DNA of 41,701 nt from Sphaerisporangium sp. GTDB lineage: Bacteria > Actinomycetota > Actinomycetes > Streptosporangiales > Streptosporangiaceae. Position 1 is the first letter of the stretch; every line of letters begins with the position of its first letter. Shown piece by piece: positions 17,710 through 25,987 of this stretch. The notes under the pieces are model-generated. The model was not told where the DNA came from and did not search any database. It saw nothing but the letters and a program-made list of their open reading frames with translations. A program made the position numbers and the translations under genes. The DNA lies in assembly GCA_025964675.1 (NCBI GenBank), contig JAOPYI010000302.1, forward strand, positions 1 to 41,701, in the 5' to 3' direction.

Positions 17710-17742
17710 GCGTGGCCGGGCGGGACGACCCGCCGGTCACGC
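17710..17742. terminator. Strong bidirectional hairpin
   Basis: GCGTG pairs with CACGC, then a G-T wobble, CCGG with CCGG, one bulged G and CGGG with CCCG around an ACGA loop: about 14 paired positions. It lies between the convergent small membrane protein (ends 17692) and DUF3817 (ends 17752) genes. No T-tract on either side. Confidence 0.65.
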
Positions 17743-17751
17743 GGTCGAGGG

Positions 17752-18072
17752 TCAGGCCGGGGCGACGGCGATCCGCTCCCGCACCCGGTGGGTCACCTTG
17801 CGCTCGATCACGAACGACAGGAACGGGATGGTGCCCGCCAGCAGCACGCCCAGGGTGTACGGCCAGGACCAGCGCGCCTTGAGCCCCAGGTTGAGCGCGG
17901 TCAGGAGATACACGGCGTAGACGAAGCCGTGCACGGGGCCGACGACGGCGACGGGGGTGGCGTTGTCGAAGCCGTACTTCAGCACCATGGCGCCCACGAG
18001 GGCGAGCAGCATGCAGCCGACGACATAGGCCATCACCCGGAAGGGCTTGAGTGCGGATTCCACGACGATCAT
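17752..18072 (-). CDS. DUF3817-like integral membrane protein
   Basis: This 106-aa protein has three membrane segments (about 12-32, 42-62, 72-90). The sequence VVGPVHGFVYAVYLLTALNLG, followed by a Trp-containing third segment and a basic tail, is typical of DUF3817. ATG 18072 has GAGG four bases upstream. It follows SURF1 by 49 bp on the same strand and is probably in the same transcript. DUF3817 proteins often accompany respiratory or assembly genes, but no biochemical role is established. Confidence 0.85.
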   Translation of the reverse strand: MIVVESALKPFRVMAYVVGCMLLALVGAMVLKYGFDNATPVAVVGPVHGFVYAVYLLTALNLGLKARWSWPYTLGVLLAGTIPFLSFVIERKVTHRVRERIAVAPA

Positions 18073-18121
18073 TACCTCGCTTGGTGAGCGGTCACCACAC
18101 GATATCCCGGCAGGGAGGTGG

Positions 18122-18940
18122 TCAGCCCTGCGGGGACGTGCCGAGCGCCGGGACGGGCGCGTCGCCGCCCCGGCCGGTGCGGACCGCGTCCCGTACGAAG
18201 TGGAACCACATGAACACGGCGAACGCCGCGAAGATCCACCATTGGGCGGCGTAGGCGAGGTTCCGCCAGGTGAAACCGCCTCCCACGGTGGGCGGGGGCG
18301 CCGCCACCAGCTTCTCGGTCGGCGCCGAGGCCACCTGCGCGGGCGGTGGGTGCTTCACGGCGACCTCCGCCGTGGACACCACGAAGCCGTCCTGCAGCCT
18401 GACGCCACGCCACACGTTGATCAGCTCCGCCGTGGACACGGTGGCCACCTGGCCGGCCGGCAGCGGAGCGGTCCGCCGCTCGGCGAAGTCGCTCGGCTCG
18501 GACGGCTGGACGCGCCCGGTCACGCTCACCGGCCCCTGCGGCACGACCGTCGCGGGGTCCGTGGCGGAAGCGACCCAGCCGCGTACGACGGGCACCATGC
18601 TGCCGTCCGGGAGCTTCAATGGCGTGAGGAGCCAGTAGCCGCTCGCCTTGCCGCCACCGGACTCCACGGTCGACGCGCGCTCGGCCACGAGCAGCTGCCG
18701 GGAGGCGTCGAACGTGCCCTCCACGGTGACCTGGCGGCTGAGGGCTTCCACCGGCAACCGCTTACCGGGCTGGACGAGCGTGGACAGCGCGACCGGCGCC
18801 GGGTCCAGCACGGCATGGGGCCGGCCGGAATCCTCGAAGACTCCGAGCTGCCAGCGCCCGAGGAACGTGAAAGAGATCAACACCGCGATCGTCACCATGT
18901 GGAGGCCCACAAGGCGGGGCGAGAGCAGCGTCCGGAGCAT
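18122..18940 (-). CDS. SURF1-family cytochrome oxidase assembly protein
   Basis: This 272-aa protein has the SURF1 layout: an N-terminal membrane segment (LVGLHMVTIAVLISFTFLGRWQL, 11-33), a large outside loop with the family's internal repeats (VTVEGTFDASRQLLV, GYWLLTPLKLPDGSMVPVVRGWV, VSVTGRVQPSE), and a second membrane segment near residues 228-248 (AQWWIFAAFAVFMWFHFVRD). SURF1 helps insert heme a/copper into subunit I of aa3-type oxidase at the membrane. The loop carries a Pro/Ala-rich insert (HPPPAQVASAPTEK). The start ATG 18940 lacks a clear Shine-Dalgarno. It is divergent from a small membrane-protein gene. Confidence 0.9.
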   Translation of the reverse strand: MLRTLLSPRLVGLHMVTIAVLISFTFLGRWQLGVFEDSGRPHAVLDPAPVALSTLVQPGKRLPVEALSRQVTVEGTFDASRQLLVAERASTVESGGGKASGYWLLTPLKLPDGSMVPVVRGWVASATDPATVVPQGPVSVTGRVQPSEPSDFAERRTAPLPAGQVATVSTAELINVWRGVRLQDGFVVSTAEVAVKHPPPAQVASAPTEKLVAAPPPTVGGGFTWRNLAYAAQWWIFAAFAVFMWFHFVRDAVRTGRGGDAPVPALGTSPQG

Positions 18941-19066
18941 GTGACCACGCTATCCGCCCGCCCCCGTGGTCCAGCCTGCGGTCCTGCCCGGCCGTGAACC
19001 CGAGCGGCATGACCCGAACTGGCATAAAGAGCGTCAAGTCAGCCCCCCGATGGATAAAGTCGTGCC

Positions 19067-19237
19067 ATGTCCGAACCTCAGATTGATCCTGCGGGAAACA
19101 CCCAGCAGTTCAAGGCCTTCGCCCAGCGCCAGGAGCCCGAAGCCGCCGCGCCGAAGCGGTCCTACCTGGTCCCCGCCATCGCCGTGGCCGCCGTCGTCAT
19201 CGTCATCGCCGTGGTGGTCTTCCTGCTCCTGCGATAA
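19067..19237 (+). CDS. Small single-pass membrane protein
   Basis: This is a 56-aa open frame starting MSEPQIDPAGNTQQFKAF. It has a charged, Gln/Glu-rich N-terminal half and one hydrophobic C-terminal helix (VPAIAVAAVVIVIAVVVFLLLR) ending in Arg. It is a tail-anchor-like layout with the N-terminus probably in the cytoplasm. The gene is followed 22 bp later by a textbook terminator with a T-tract, which argues that it is a real transcription unit. It is divergent from SURF1. The Shine-Dalgarno is weak (GGATAAAG). No family recognised. Confidence 0.65.
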   Translation: MSEPQIDPAGNTQQFKAFAQRQEPEAAAPKRSYLVPAIAVAAVVIVIAVVVFLLLR

Positions 19238-19258
19238 CGCCCGACCGCTCCCAGGTGC

Positions 19259-19289
19259 GCGCCGCCGGCCACCCGCCGTCGGCGCTTTT
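19259..19289 (+). terminator. Rho-independent terminator with T-tract
   Basis: GCGCCG-C-CGGC (19259-19269) pairs with GCCG-T-CGGCGC (19275-19285): six bp, one mismatch, four bp, loop CACCC, followed by TTTT (19286-19289). It terminates the 56-aa membrane-protein gene and insulates the monooxygenase downstream. Confidence 0.8.
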
Positions 19290-19397
19290 CCCATGCCCGA
19301 AATATCGTGAAACGGCGTACGGCAGACGGGGCTGGACCGAGGCGATCCCGCAACGCTAAATTGCACTCTAGGTCCAATACGGGGTGGAGGAGACGGA

Positions 19398-20861
19398 ATG
19401 GCAGCCACAGGCCCCGCAATCACGATCATCGGCTCCGGGTTCGCCGGCCTGTGCATGGCGATCAAGCTCAAGGACGCCGGGTACCACGACTTCGTCATCC
19501 TCGAGAAGGAACCCGACCTTGGCGGCACCTGGCGGGACAACACCTATCCCGGATGCGCCTGCGACGTCCCCTCCCCGATGTACTCCTTCTCCTTCGAGCT
19601 CAACCCGGACTGGTCACGGCTCTTCGCCCCGCAGCGGGAGATCTGGGACTACCTGCGAGCATGCGTGGAGAAGTACGAGCTGGCGCCGCACCTCCGCTTC
19701 GGGAAGGAGGTCCGCGGGCTGGAGTACCAGGACGACACCAGCCGCTGGCGGGTGAGCACCGGCGACGGCGAGTCGTTCACCACGAACGCCGTGGTGTCCG
19801 GCATCGGCGCGCTGCACGTCCCCTCGTACCCGGAGATCCCCGGACGGGACGCCTTCGCCGGGCCGTCCTTCCACTCCGCCGGCTGGGACCACTCCCTCGA
19901 CCTGACCGGCAAGCGTGTCGCGGTCATCGGCACAGGGGCCTCTGCCGTGCAGTTCGTCCCGAGGATCGCCCGCGAGGTGGAGCGGCTGCACGTCTTCCAG
20001 CGGACCGCCCCGTGGATCCAGTCCAAGCCGGACATCGTCCTTTCCGAGCGGACCAGGAAGACGTTGCGGGCGCTGCCCGTGGCGCGACGCGCGCTGCGCG
20101 ACGCGATCTACTGGCTTCTGGAGACCCGCGCCCTCGGATTCGCCGTCGACCCGAGGCTGATGAAGGCCCACCAGGCGATGGCCGAGCGCCACCTCGCCGC
20201 CCAGGTGCCCGACCCGGCGCTCCGCGCCAAGCTGACGCCTGACTACACGATCGGCTGCAAGCGCATCCTGCTCTCCGACGACTACTATCCCGTGCTCTGC
20301 CGTGACGGCGTCGAGCTGGTCACCGACCGGATCACCGAGATCCGCGAGCACTCGATCGTCGACGCGACCGGCCGGGAGCACCCAATGGACGTGATCATCT
20401 ACGGCACGGGCTTCAAGGTGGTCGACGCGCTGAGCGAGCGGCAGATCATCGGCAGGAACGGCCTGAAGATCCAGGAAGCGTGGCGGGACGGCATCCAGGC
20501 CTATCTCGGCACCACCGCGGCGGGCTTCCCCAACCTGTTCTTCCTGCTCGGGCCGAACACCGGGCTCGGGCACAACTCGGTCGTCTTCATGATCGAGGCC
20601 CAGGTGAGGTACGTGCTGTCCTGCCTGCGCCTGCTCGCGAGGACCCGCGCGAGGGCCCTGGACGTCCGGCCCTCGGCGCAGCGGGCGTACAACCACAGGC
20701 TGCAGGGGCGGCTCGAGCGGCTCGTCTGGTCGGAGGGCGGCTGCGTGAGCTGGTACCTCGACGACAAGGGCAGGAACCGCACCCTGTGGCCCGGCTTCAC
20801 CTTCGAGTTCTGGGCCCGCACTCGCAAGGTGAAGCCGGAGGCCTACGAGCTGATCCGCTAG
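19398..20861 (+). CDS. Flavin-containing (Baeyer-Villiger-type) monooxygenase
   Basis: At 487 aa this enzyme has two dinucleotide-binding folds: GSGFAG (12-17) for FAD and GTGASA (178-183) for NADPH. The Baeyer-Villiger fingerprint FxGxxxHxxxW(P/D) is present as FAGPSFHSAGWD (153-164). Supporting motifs include GGTWRDNTYPGCACDVPS and, late, YGTGFKVVD. Class I BVMOs use FAD and NADPH to insert oxygen next to a carbonyl, giving esters or lactones. The real substrate is unknown; ketones, including steroid ones, are possible. ATG 19398 has GGAGGAGACGGA just upstream, a strong site. Its stop overlaps the stop of the convergent gamma-glutamyltransferase by 4 bp. Confidence 0.92.
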   Translation: MAATGPAITIIGSGFAGLCMAIKLKDAGYHDFVILEKEPDLGGTWRDNTYPGCACDVPSPMYSFSFELNPDWSRLFAPQREIWDYLRACVEKYELAPHLRFGKEVRGLEYQDDTSRWRVSTGDGESFTTNAVVSGIGALHVPSYPEIPGRDAFAGPSFHSAGWDHSLDLTGKRVAVIGTGASAVQFVPRIAREVERLHVFQRTAPWIQSKPDIVLSERTRKTLRALPVARRALRDAIYWLLETRALGFAVDPRLMKAHQAMAERHLAAQVPDPALRAKLTPDYTIGCKRILLSDDYYPVLCRDGVELVTDRITEIREHSIVDATGREHPMDVIIYGTGFKVVDALSERQIIGRNGLKIQEAWRDGIQAYLGTTAAGFPNLFFLLGPNTGLGHNSVVFMIEAQVRYVLSCLRLLARTRARALDVRPSAQRAYNHRLQGRLERLVWSEGGCVSWYLDDKGRNRTLWPGFTFEFWARTRKVKPEAYELIR

Positions 20862-22687
20862 GGCTTCGCCGGCGTGAGGACGAGGGCGCTGCCGCCGCCC
20901 CTTCTGGTCGGCTCCGCGACGGCCTGCACCTTGCCGTGGCCGAGGAACTCAAGGCCGGTGGCCGCGCCGATCTCGCTGACGGGCGGGCCGGGGGCGATCG
21001 TCAGGGTGTGGCCCTTGGCGGTCAGCTCGGCGCCGTAGCGGTCGATGAAGGCCTGCTCCGCCTGCGTGGCGGCGCTGTTCCGCTGGCTCGCCCTCGGCGC
21101 CGCGACGGCGTCGGGCAGGGACATGCCGAACTCGTAGCGGTTGACCAGGATCTGCAGCACCGTCGTGATGATCGTCGCCCCGCCCGGAGAGCCCACGGCG
21201 AGAAGGGGCTTGCCGTTCTTCAGCACGATCGTCGGGGCCATCGACGAGCGGGGGCGCTTGCCGGGGGCCGGGAGGTTCGGGTCGCCGGGAGCCGGGCCGA
21301 AGGTGAAGTCGGTCAGCTCGTTGTTCAGCAGGAACCCGCGCCCCGGCACCACGATGCCGTTCCCGCCGGTCTGCTCGATGGTGATGTTGTACGCCGCGAC
21401 GTCGCCCCAGCGGTCGGTGACCACCAGGTGGGTGGTCTCGGGCCCCTCGGGCTTCTCGGCCTTGCCTGTGCCGGTGTCCACAGCCTGGCCATCGACCTGG
21501 CACGCGGTGTACGAGCCGTCGGGCGAGCCGGGCGCGGCAGGGTGCGGCATCGCCGTCTCGCCGATCAGGCAGGCGCGCTCCTTGGCGAACCCCTCGGACA
21601 GCAGCCCCTTGAGAGGCACGTCGACGTAGCCGGGGTCGCCCACGAACTTGTTGCGGTCGGCGAAGGCGAGGCGGGAGGCCTCGAGATACTCGTGGAGGCC
21701 GACCTTGGGCAGCGACTGCAAGATGTTCAGCGCCTCGCCGACCGTCGACCCGCCGGAGGACGGCGGCGCCATGCCGTACACGTCCATGCCGTTGTAGCCG
21801 ACCTTGGTCGGGGTGCGCTCCAGCGCGCGGTAGGCCCGCAGGTCCGCCACCTCCATCAGCCCGGGCCGCACGACGCGGGTGGCGCCCGGCCTGACCGGCG
21901 GCTTCTTGACCGTGGCCACGACCTCCTCGCCGAGCTTGCCTCCGTACAGCCACTCGCCGCCGAGCCGGCCCAGCTCGCGGTAGGTGGCGGCGAGGTCGGG
22001 GTTGCGGAAGACGGAGCCGACGGCGGGCGGGGCGCCGTTCGGGAGGTACAGGGCGGCGGTGGAGGTGAAGTCCGCGAAGCGGGCGGCGTTCTGCGCGGTC
22101 TGGTCACGGAAGGTCTGGTCGACCGTGAAGCCGCCCGCGGCGACGTCGATCGCGGGCTCGAGCGCCTGCTTGAGCGAGAGGCTGCCGAAGCGCCGCAGCG
22201 CCAGCTCCCACTGGGCGAGGCCACCGGGCACGCCGGCCGAAAGCCCGCTGGTCACCGCCTGGTCGAACGGGATCGCGACGCCGTTCTCCTGGAACGACGT
22301 CTCCGTCATCGCCTGCGGGGCCTTCTCGCGGCCGTCGATGGTCACGACCTTGCCGCGCCGGGCGTCGTAGTAGACGAGGAAGCCGCCGCCCGACAGGCCC
22401 GCGGAGAACGGCTCGGTGACGCCGAGGGTGGCGGCGCCGGCGACGGCCGCGTCCATGGCGTTGCCACCCTGTCTCAAGATCTTCAGAGCGGCCTTGCTGG
22501 CGTCCAGGTCGACGGTCGCCACCGCTCCGCCGTAACCCTCGGCGACGGGGACCTTGGCCGGCTGCCCGTGCGCCTGGACGGCCGGGGGCTCGGCGGTGAT
22601 CGACGCCTGGGCGGTTCCAGGCGGTATGACTAATGCCAGGGAGGCGGTGACCCCTAGGAGGGGCACGGCCACGCGGCGAAGGCTCAT
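20858..22687 (-). CDS. ggt: Gamma-glutamyltransferase
   Basis: This 609-aa precursor has a signal peptide (residues 1-28, cut near TAQAS). It then shows the GGT hallmarks: GGNAMDAAVAGAATLGVTEPFSAGLSGGGFLVYYD, APPSSGGSTVGEALNIL, and the autoprocessing site ETTHLVV where T418 becomes the N-terminal nucleophile of the small subunit. SPGGA near residue 500 is the oxyanion region. The enzyme hydrolyses or transfers the gamma-glutamyl group of glutathione-type compounds outside the cell. I choose ATG 22687 because GAGG lies seven bases upstream; ATG 22699 and a longer open frame exist. The upstream 231-bp divergent gap contains ATTGAC-N19-GTCAAT (22717-22747), which includes a possible -35. It overlaps the monooxygenase stop by 4 bp. 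Confidence 0.94.
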   Translation of the reverse strand: MSLRRVAVPLLGVTASLALVIPPGTAQASITAEPPAVQAHGQPAKVPVAEGYGGAVATVDLDASKAALKILRQGGNAMDAAVAGAATLGVTEPFSAGLSGGGFLVYYDARRGKVVTIDGREKAPQAMTETSFQENGVAIPFDQAVTSGLSAGVPGGLAQWELALRRFGSLSLKQALEPAIDVAAGGFTVDQTFRDQTAQNAARFADFTSTAALYLPNGAPPAVGSVFRNPDLAATYRELGRLGGEWLYGGKLGEEVVATVKKPPVRPGATRVVRPGLMEVADLRAYRALERTPTKVGYNGMDVYGMAPPSSGGSTVGEALNILQSLPKVGLHEYLEASRLAFADRNKFVGDPGYVDVPLKGLLSEGFAKERACLIGETAMPHPAAPGSPDGSYTACQVDGQAVDTGTGKAEKPEGPETTHLVVTDRWGDVAAYNITIEQTGGNGIVVPGRGFLLNNELTDFTFGPAPGDPNLPAPGKRPRSSMAPTIVLKNGKPLLAVGSPGGATIITTVLQILVNRYEFGMSLPDAVAAPRASQRNSAATQAEQAFIDRYGAELTAKGHTLTIAPGPPVSEIGAATGLEFLGHGKVQAVAEPTRRGGGSALVLTPAKP

Positions 22688-22918
22688 GGTGGACCTCATT
22701 CGTAGATCGCACCAGCATTGACTCACAGCTTCACAACTGGGGTCAATGATGATCAAATGCCATATCCGACCATGCCGCCGGGCAGGGCCGGTAGCGTGGA
22801 GTGATCGCAGTGTAACGCAAGGCACCCGCCGCGACGGGCCTCGTACACCGAGCACTGTAGACGGCGACTGCCACGCTGGGGCGATGCGCTGGTCAACGCG
22901 CTGACGTACCGTTCTGAC

Positions 22919-24079
22919 GTGCGCGCGAAACGACCCTTATGGCTGGATCCCATGCTCCCGCTCATCGTGGGCATGGTGCAGGTCTCGCTCTCGCTGGGCG
23001 CGCAGAGGGGCCAGGTCAACCCGGCCGACCCCTACAGCCGCGTTCCCCTCGACGGCCTCGGCTTCACTCTGCTCCTCGTCGGGCCGCTCGCGCTGGCCGT
23101 GCGACGGGCGCACCCCGTCGCGGCGCTCTGGGTGGTGATCGCGGCGACCTGCGTCTACGTCGACGGCGGTTACTCCTACGGTCCCGTCTTCCTCAGCCCC
23201 ATCATCGTGATCTTCCACGCCATCCAGACCGGCCATCGCCGCGCCGCCTGGATCGCGTCGGGCTCGATGTTCGCCTTCTTCGTCGTCTACGCCACCTGGC
23301 TGCTTCCGCACGCGCAGGGCTGGTTCCACCACGCGGGGGTCGGGGCGATCACCCTGGTGGTGCTGACCGCCGCCGAGATGGCGCGCGCCCGGCGCGAACA
23401 GCGCGTGGAGCGTGAGCGGGTCCAGCAGGAGGAGGCCCGCCGCCAGGCCAGCGAGGAGCGCCTGACCATGGCGCAGGAGCTGCACGACGTCCTCGGGCAC
23501 AGCATCTCGCTGATACACGTCCAGGCGTCCACGGCCCTGCACCTGATCGACGATCACCCCGAGCAGGCGCGCACGGCCCTCGCGACCATCAAGCAGGCCA
23601 GCAAGGACGTGCTCACCGAGATGCGCTCGGTGCTCGGCGTGCTGCGCGACGGGGCCCCGAGGTCCCCCACGGCGGGCCTGAGCCGGCTCGACGAGCTGAT
23701 CCACCGTCCGGGGCTGGCCGTCACCAAGGAGATCCGGGGCACTCCACGGCCGCTGCCGCCGGGTGTCGAGCGGGCCGCCTACCGCATCGTCCAGGAGTCG
23801 CTGACCAACGTCACCAAGCACGCGCCCGGTGCGAAGGCCACGGTGGCGCTCGACTACGGCCCGGAGGAGCTGTCCATCCGGATCGACGACCGCGGCGGCA
23901 CGGGGCCGGGCGCGCTGACCGACGAAGGAAGCGGCAACGGCATCCCCGGGATGCGCGAGCGCGCCGTCGCGCTCGGCGGCTCGCTGACCGCCTCGGCCCA
24001 CCAGTTCGGTTTCCACGTCGAAGCCCGCCTGCCAATCCCGCCCGTGGCGGCCGAAGACACCTCCGAGGAAGCCCAGTGA
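22919..24079 (+). CDS. NarL-type sensor histidine kinase
   Basis: This 386-aa kinase has four or five N-terminal membrane segments (to ~residue 152) with almost no outside loops, typical of actinomycete kinases that sense within the membrane. A coiled region rich in Arg/Glu/Gln (155-182) leads to the HisKA_3 box AQELHDVLGHSISLIH with phosphoacceptor H189. The ATPase has N box QESLTNVTKHA (292-302), DDRGGTGPG and GSGNGIPGM (337-345). It should phosphorylate the regulator encoded directly downstream, with which it shares a GTGA overlap. The start is GTG 22919, with no strong Shine-Dalgarno seen. It is divergent from ggt. Signal unknown. Confidence 0.93.
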   Translation: MRAKRPLWLDPMLPLIVGMVQVSLSLGAQRGQVNPADPYSRVPLDGLGFTLLLVGPLALAVRRAHPVAALWVVIAATCVYVDGGYSYGPVFLSPIIVIFHAIQTGHRRAAWIASGSMFAFFVVYATWLLPHAQGWFHHAGVGAITLVVLTAAEMARARREQRVERERVQQEEARRQASEERLTMAQELHDVLGHSISLIHVQASTALHLIDDHPEQARTALATIKQASKDVLTEMRSVLGVLRDGAPRSPTAGLSRLDELIHRPGLAVTKEIRGTPRPLPPGVERAAYRIVQESLTNVTKHAPGAKATVALDYGPEELSIRIDDRGGTGPGALTDEGSGNGIPGMRERAVALGGSLTASAHQFGFHVEARLPIPPVAAEDTSEEAQ

Positions 24080-24723
24080 TCAAGATTCTGCTGGCCGACG
24101 ACCAAGCTCTCGTGCGGGCCGGCTTCCGCGCCCTGCTCGACGCCCAGGACGGCATGACGGTGGTGGCCGAGGCGTCCGACGGCGCCGAGGCCGTCCAGCT
24201 CGCCCGCGAGCACGGGCCGGACGTCGTCCTGATGGACATCCGCATGCCGGGGATGGACGGGCTCACCGCGACGCGGAAGATGCCCGGCGACGTCAAGGTC
24301 ATCATCCTCACGACCTTCGAGCTGGACGAGTACGTCTTCGAGGCGCTCCGCGGCGGGGCCAGCGGCTTCCTGGTCAAGGACACCGAGCCGGCCGAGCTGA
24401 TCCAGGCCGTCCGCGTCGTCGCGGCGGGGGAGGCGCTGCTGTCCCCCAGCGTGACCCGGCGGCTGATCGCCGAGTACGCCTCCCGGGCGAAGGAGCCCCA
24501 CGTGAGGGCCGGGCTCGACCAGCTCACCGAGCGCGAGCGCGAGGTCCTGACGTTGGTCGGCGCCGGGATGACCAACGACGAGATCGCCGCCAAGCTCTTC
24601 ATGGCGCCCGCCACGGCCAAGACCCATGTGAGCCGCGCCATGATGAAGCTCCACGCCCGCGACCGCGCCCAGCTCGTCGTCATCGCCTACGAGTCCGGCC
24701 TGGTCAAACCCGGCTGGCTCTGA
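24076..24723 (+). CDS. NarL/FixJ-family response regulator
   Basis: This 215-aa protein has a receiver with phosphoacceptor D54 (VLMDIRMPGMDG) and K101 (FLVKDTEP). It ends in a LuxR-type HTH (LTEREREVLTLVGAGMTNDEIAAKLF, then TAKTHVSRAMMKLHARDRAQLV). It is the cognate regulator of the kinase immediately upstream; its GTG start overlaps the kinase stop (GTGA), implying translational coupling. Possible targets are the divergent ggt gene or the membrane-protein gene 144 bp downstream, but neither is shown by a recognisable site. Confidence 0.94.
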   Translation: MIKILLADDQALVRAGFRALLDAQDGMTVVAEASDGAEAVQLAREHGPDVVLMDIRMPGMDGLTATRKMPGDVKVIILTTFELDEYVFEALRGGASGFLVKDTEPAELIQAVRVVAAGEALLSPSVTRRLIAEYASRAKEPHVRAGLDQLTEREREVLTLVGAGMTNDEIAAKLFMAPATAKTHVSRAMMKLHARDRAQLVVIAYESGLVKPGWL

Positions 24724-24776
24724 CCTCCACCGGCGAGGGTTAGTCAAATGTCACTGGCAGCCATGGGCCTCGTCCG

Positions 24777-24802
24777 TTACGTTCCGTAAGTAGTCATTTA
24801 CG
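24777..24802. promoter_or_regulatory. Overlapping inverted repeats before the leader ORF
   Basis: TTACG-TTC-CGTAA (24777-24789) and CGTAA-N8-TTACG (24785-24802) share the central CGTAA and end at the Shine-Dalgarno of the leader ORF. The pair could be an operator for a metal-responsive or other regulator, or an mRNA switch that hides the ribosome site. Confidence 0.4.
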
Positions 24803-24814
24803 GAGGAGGCCAGC

Positions 24815-24871
24815 GTGAAGCCGAGCCTGCGACCGCATGGAGCCGGCGCGACCCCGGCCCGCCGAGCGTGA
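24815..24871 (+). CDS. 18-codon leader ORF coupled to the membrane-protein gene
   Basis: GTG 24815 is preceded, with ideal 5-base spacing, by GGAGGAGG (24802-24809), among the strongest ribosome sites in the window. The frame reads MKPSLRPHGAGATPARRA and stops with a TGA that overlaps the GTG of the next gene (GTGA, 24868-24871). The next gene has no Shine-Dalgarno of its own. This arrangement suggests translational coupling or leader-peptide control. The peptide is basic (three Arg, one Lys, one His). An alternative reading is a frameshifted N-terminus of the downstream gene. Confidence 0.5.
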   Translation: MKPSLRPHGAGATPARRA

Positions 24872-25902
24872 CCCCGGCCGCGCTCTTCGCCGGAGGGCTC
24901 GCCGCCGGGCTGGTGGCGGGCACCGCGTCCTGCACGGCGGTGCAGGGAGGCCTGCTCGTCGCCCTCACCGGGCCAAGGGCCTGCGCGCCGGACGGCCATG
25001 AGCCCGGGTGCTCCCCCGGCGCGGGGAGCCCCGCCATCGTGGCGACGTTCATCCTGGGACGGCTGGCGTCCCACGCTTTGGCGGGCGCGCTGCTGGGCCT
25101 CCTGGGCGGCGCGGTCCGCATCCCTCCGGCGGCGCGGGCCGTGCTGCTGGTGGCGGCGGGCGCCGCCGTGATCGTGTTCGCGGTCCGGCTCATCCGGAAC
25201 GCCGGCCCCGCCTGCTCCCCCCGGCGCGTGCGGGCGCGATGGGTCCCGCCGGTGAGATGGGGGTCCTGGACCAGGCCGGCGCTGCTGGGGGCGGCCACCA
25301 TCCTCATCCCCTGCGGGGTCACGCTCAGCACCGAGGTCGTGGCGGTCTCCAGCGGCTCCTGGCTCGGCGGGGCGGCGGTCATGTCCGGCTTCGTGGCGGG
25401 CACGGCCCCGGCGTTCGCCCTGCTCGGCGTGCTGGTCCGGCGGATCGCCACGACCAGGCTCGCGGTGCTCGCCGGGGCGGCGGCGCTCGTGGCCGGATCG
25501 GTGACCGTCGTCGCGGGCCTGCGCCTCGGCGGGTGGCTGCCGGATCTCGGGGCTCACGTGACGACCTCCGCCGCCCAGGTCCGCGCCGACGGCACGCAGG
25601 TGATCACGATCTGGTCGACGGAGCGCGGCTACCGTCCGGCCGTCGCCGCCATCGAGGCGGGCCGCCCCGCGGAGATCGTCTTCCGCACCAGCGGGAACGA
25701 GGGATGCACGCGCACGCTGACCATCCAGGGCCACGACATCACGCTCCCGGTGACGGGCGAGCAGACCGTACGGCTGGCGCCGCAGAGCCCAGGGAGGCTC
25801 CGCTACGTATGCGGGATGGGAATGTATGTGGGATTTATCAACATAAATCAATCGCGCTCACCGAACCCGGCGGCCGTCTCGACAGGCGCCCACATCCCCT
25901 AG
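24868..25902 (+). CDS. UreH/DsbD-like membrane protein with C-terminal cupredoxin-like domain
   Basis: Residues 1-225 of this 344-aa protein form about six membrane segments of the TauE/UreH/DsbD_2 type, arranged as two related halves. Each half has a Cys in its first helix region (C22 in SCTAVQGG; C149 in LIPCGVT), as in thiol- or metal-handling DsbD/CcdA relatives. Residues ~235-327 look like a small cupredoxin-like beta sandwich (VITIWSTERGYRP, AGRPAEIVFRTS, TLTIQGHDITLPV, LRYVCGMGMYVGFI). C280, H289, C315, M317 and M319 are candidate copper ligands. A loop near 37-48 has CAPDGHEPGC. A role in copper export, delivery or resistance is inference. The start GTG 24868 overlaps the leader stop. 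Confidence 0.75.
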   Translation: MTPAALFAGGLAAGLVAGTASCTAVQGGLLVALTGPRACAPDGHEPGCSPGAGSPAIVATFILGRLASHALAGALLGLLGGAVRIPPAARAVLLVAAGAAVIVFAVRLIRNAGPACSPRRVRARWVPPVRWGSWTRPALLGAATILIPCGVTLSTEVVAVSSGSWLGGAAVMSGFVAGTAPAFALLGVLVRRIATTRLAVLAGAAALVAGSVTVVAGLRLGGWLPDLGAHVTTSAAQVRADGTQVITIWSTERGYRPAVAAIEAGRPAEIVFRTSGNEGCTRTLTIQGHDITLPVTGEQTVRLAPQSPGRLRYVCGMGMYVGFININQSRSPNPAAVSTGAHIP

Positions 25903-25987
25903 CCGGCGGGTCAAACGCGGTCCGCCGGACGGCAAGAAGACGTCGATTACGTTCCATCTCTTTGGATCACGTGCGACTCTGTCCCCC

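Noticed and set aside
20480-22633. Very long open frame on the plus strand across ggt (717 codons)
   Set aside because: It is antisense to a clear gamma-glutamyltransferase, has biased Gly/Arg/Val-rich composition typical of high-GC shadow frames, and shows no known motif.
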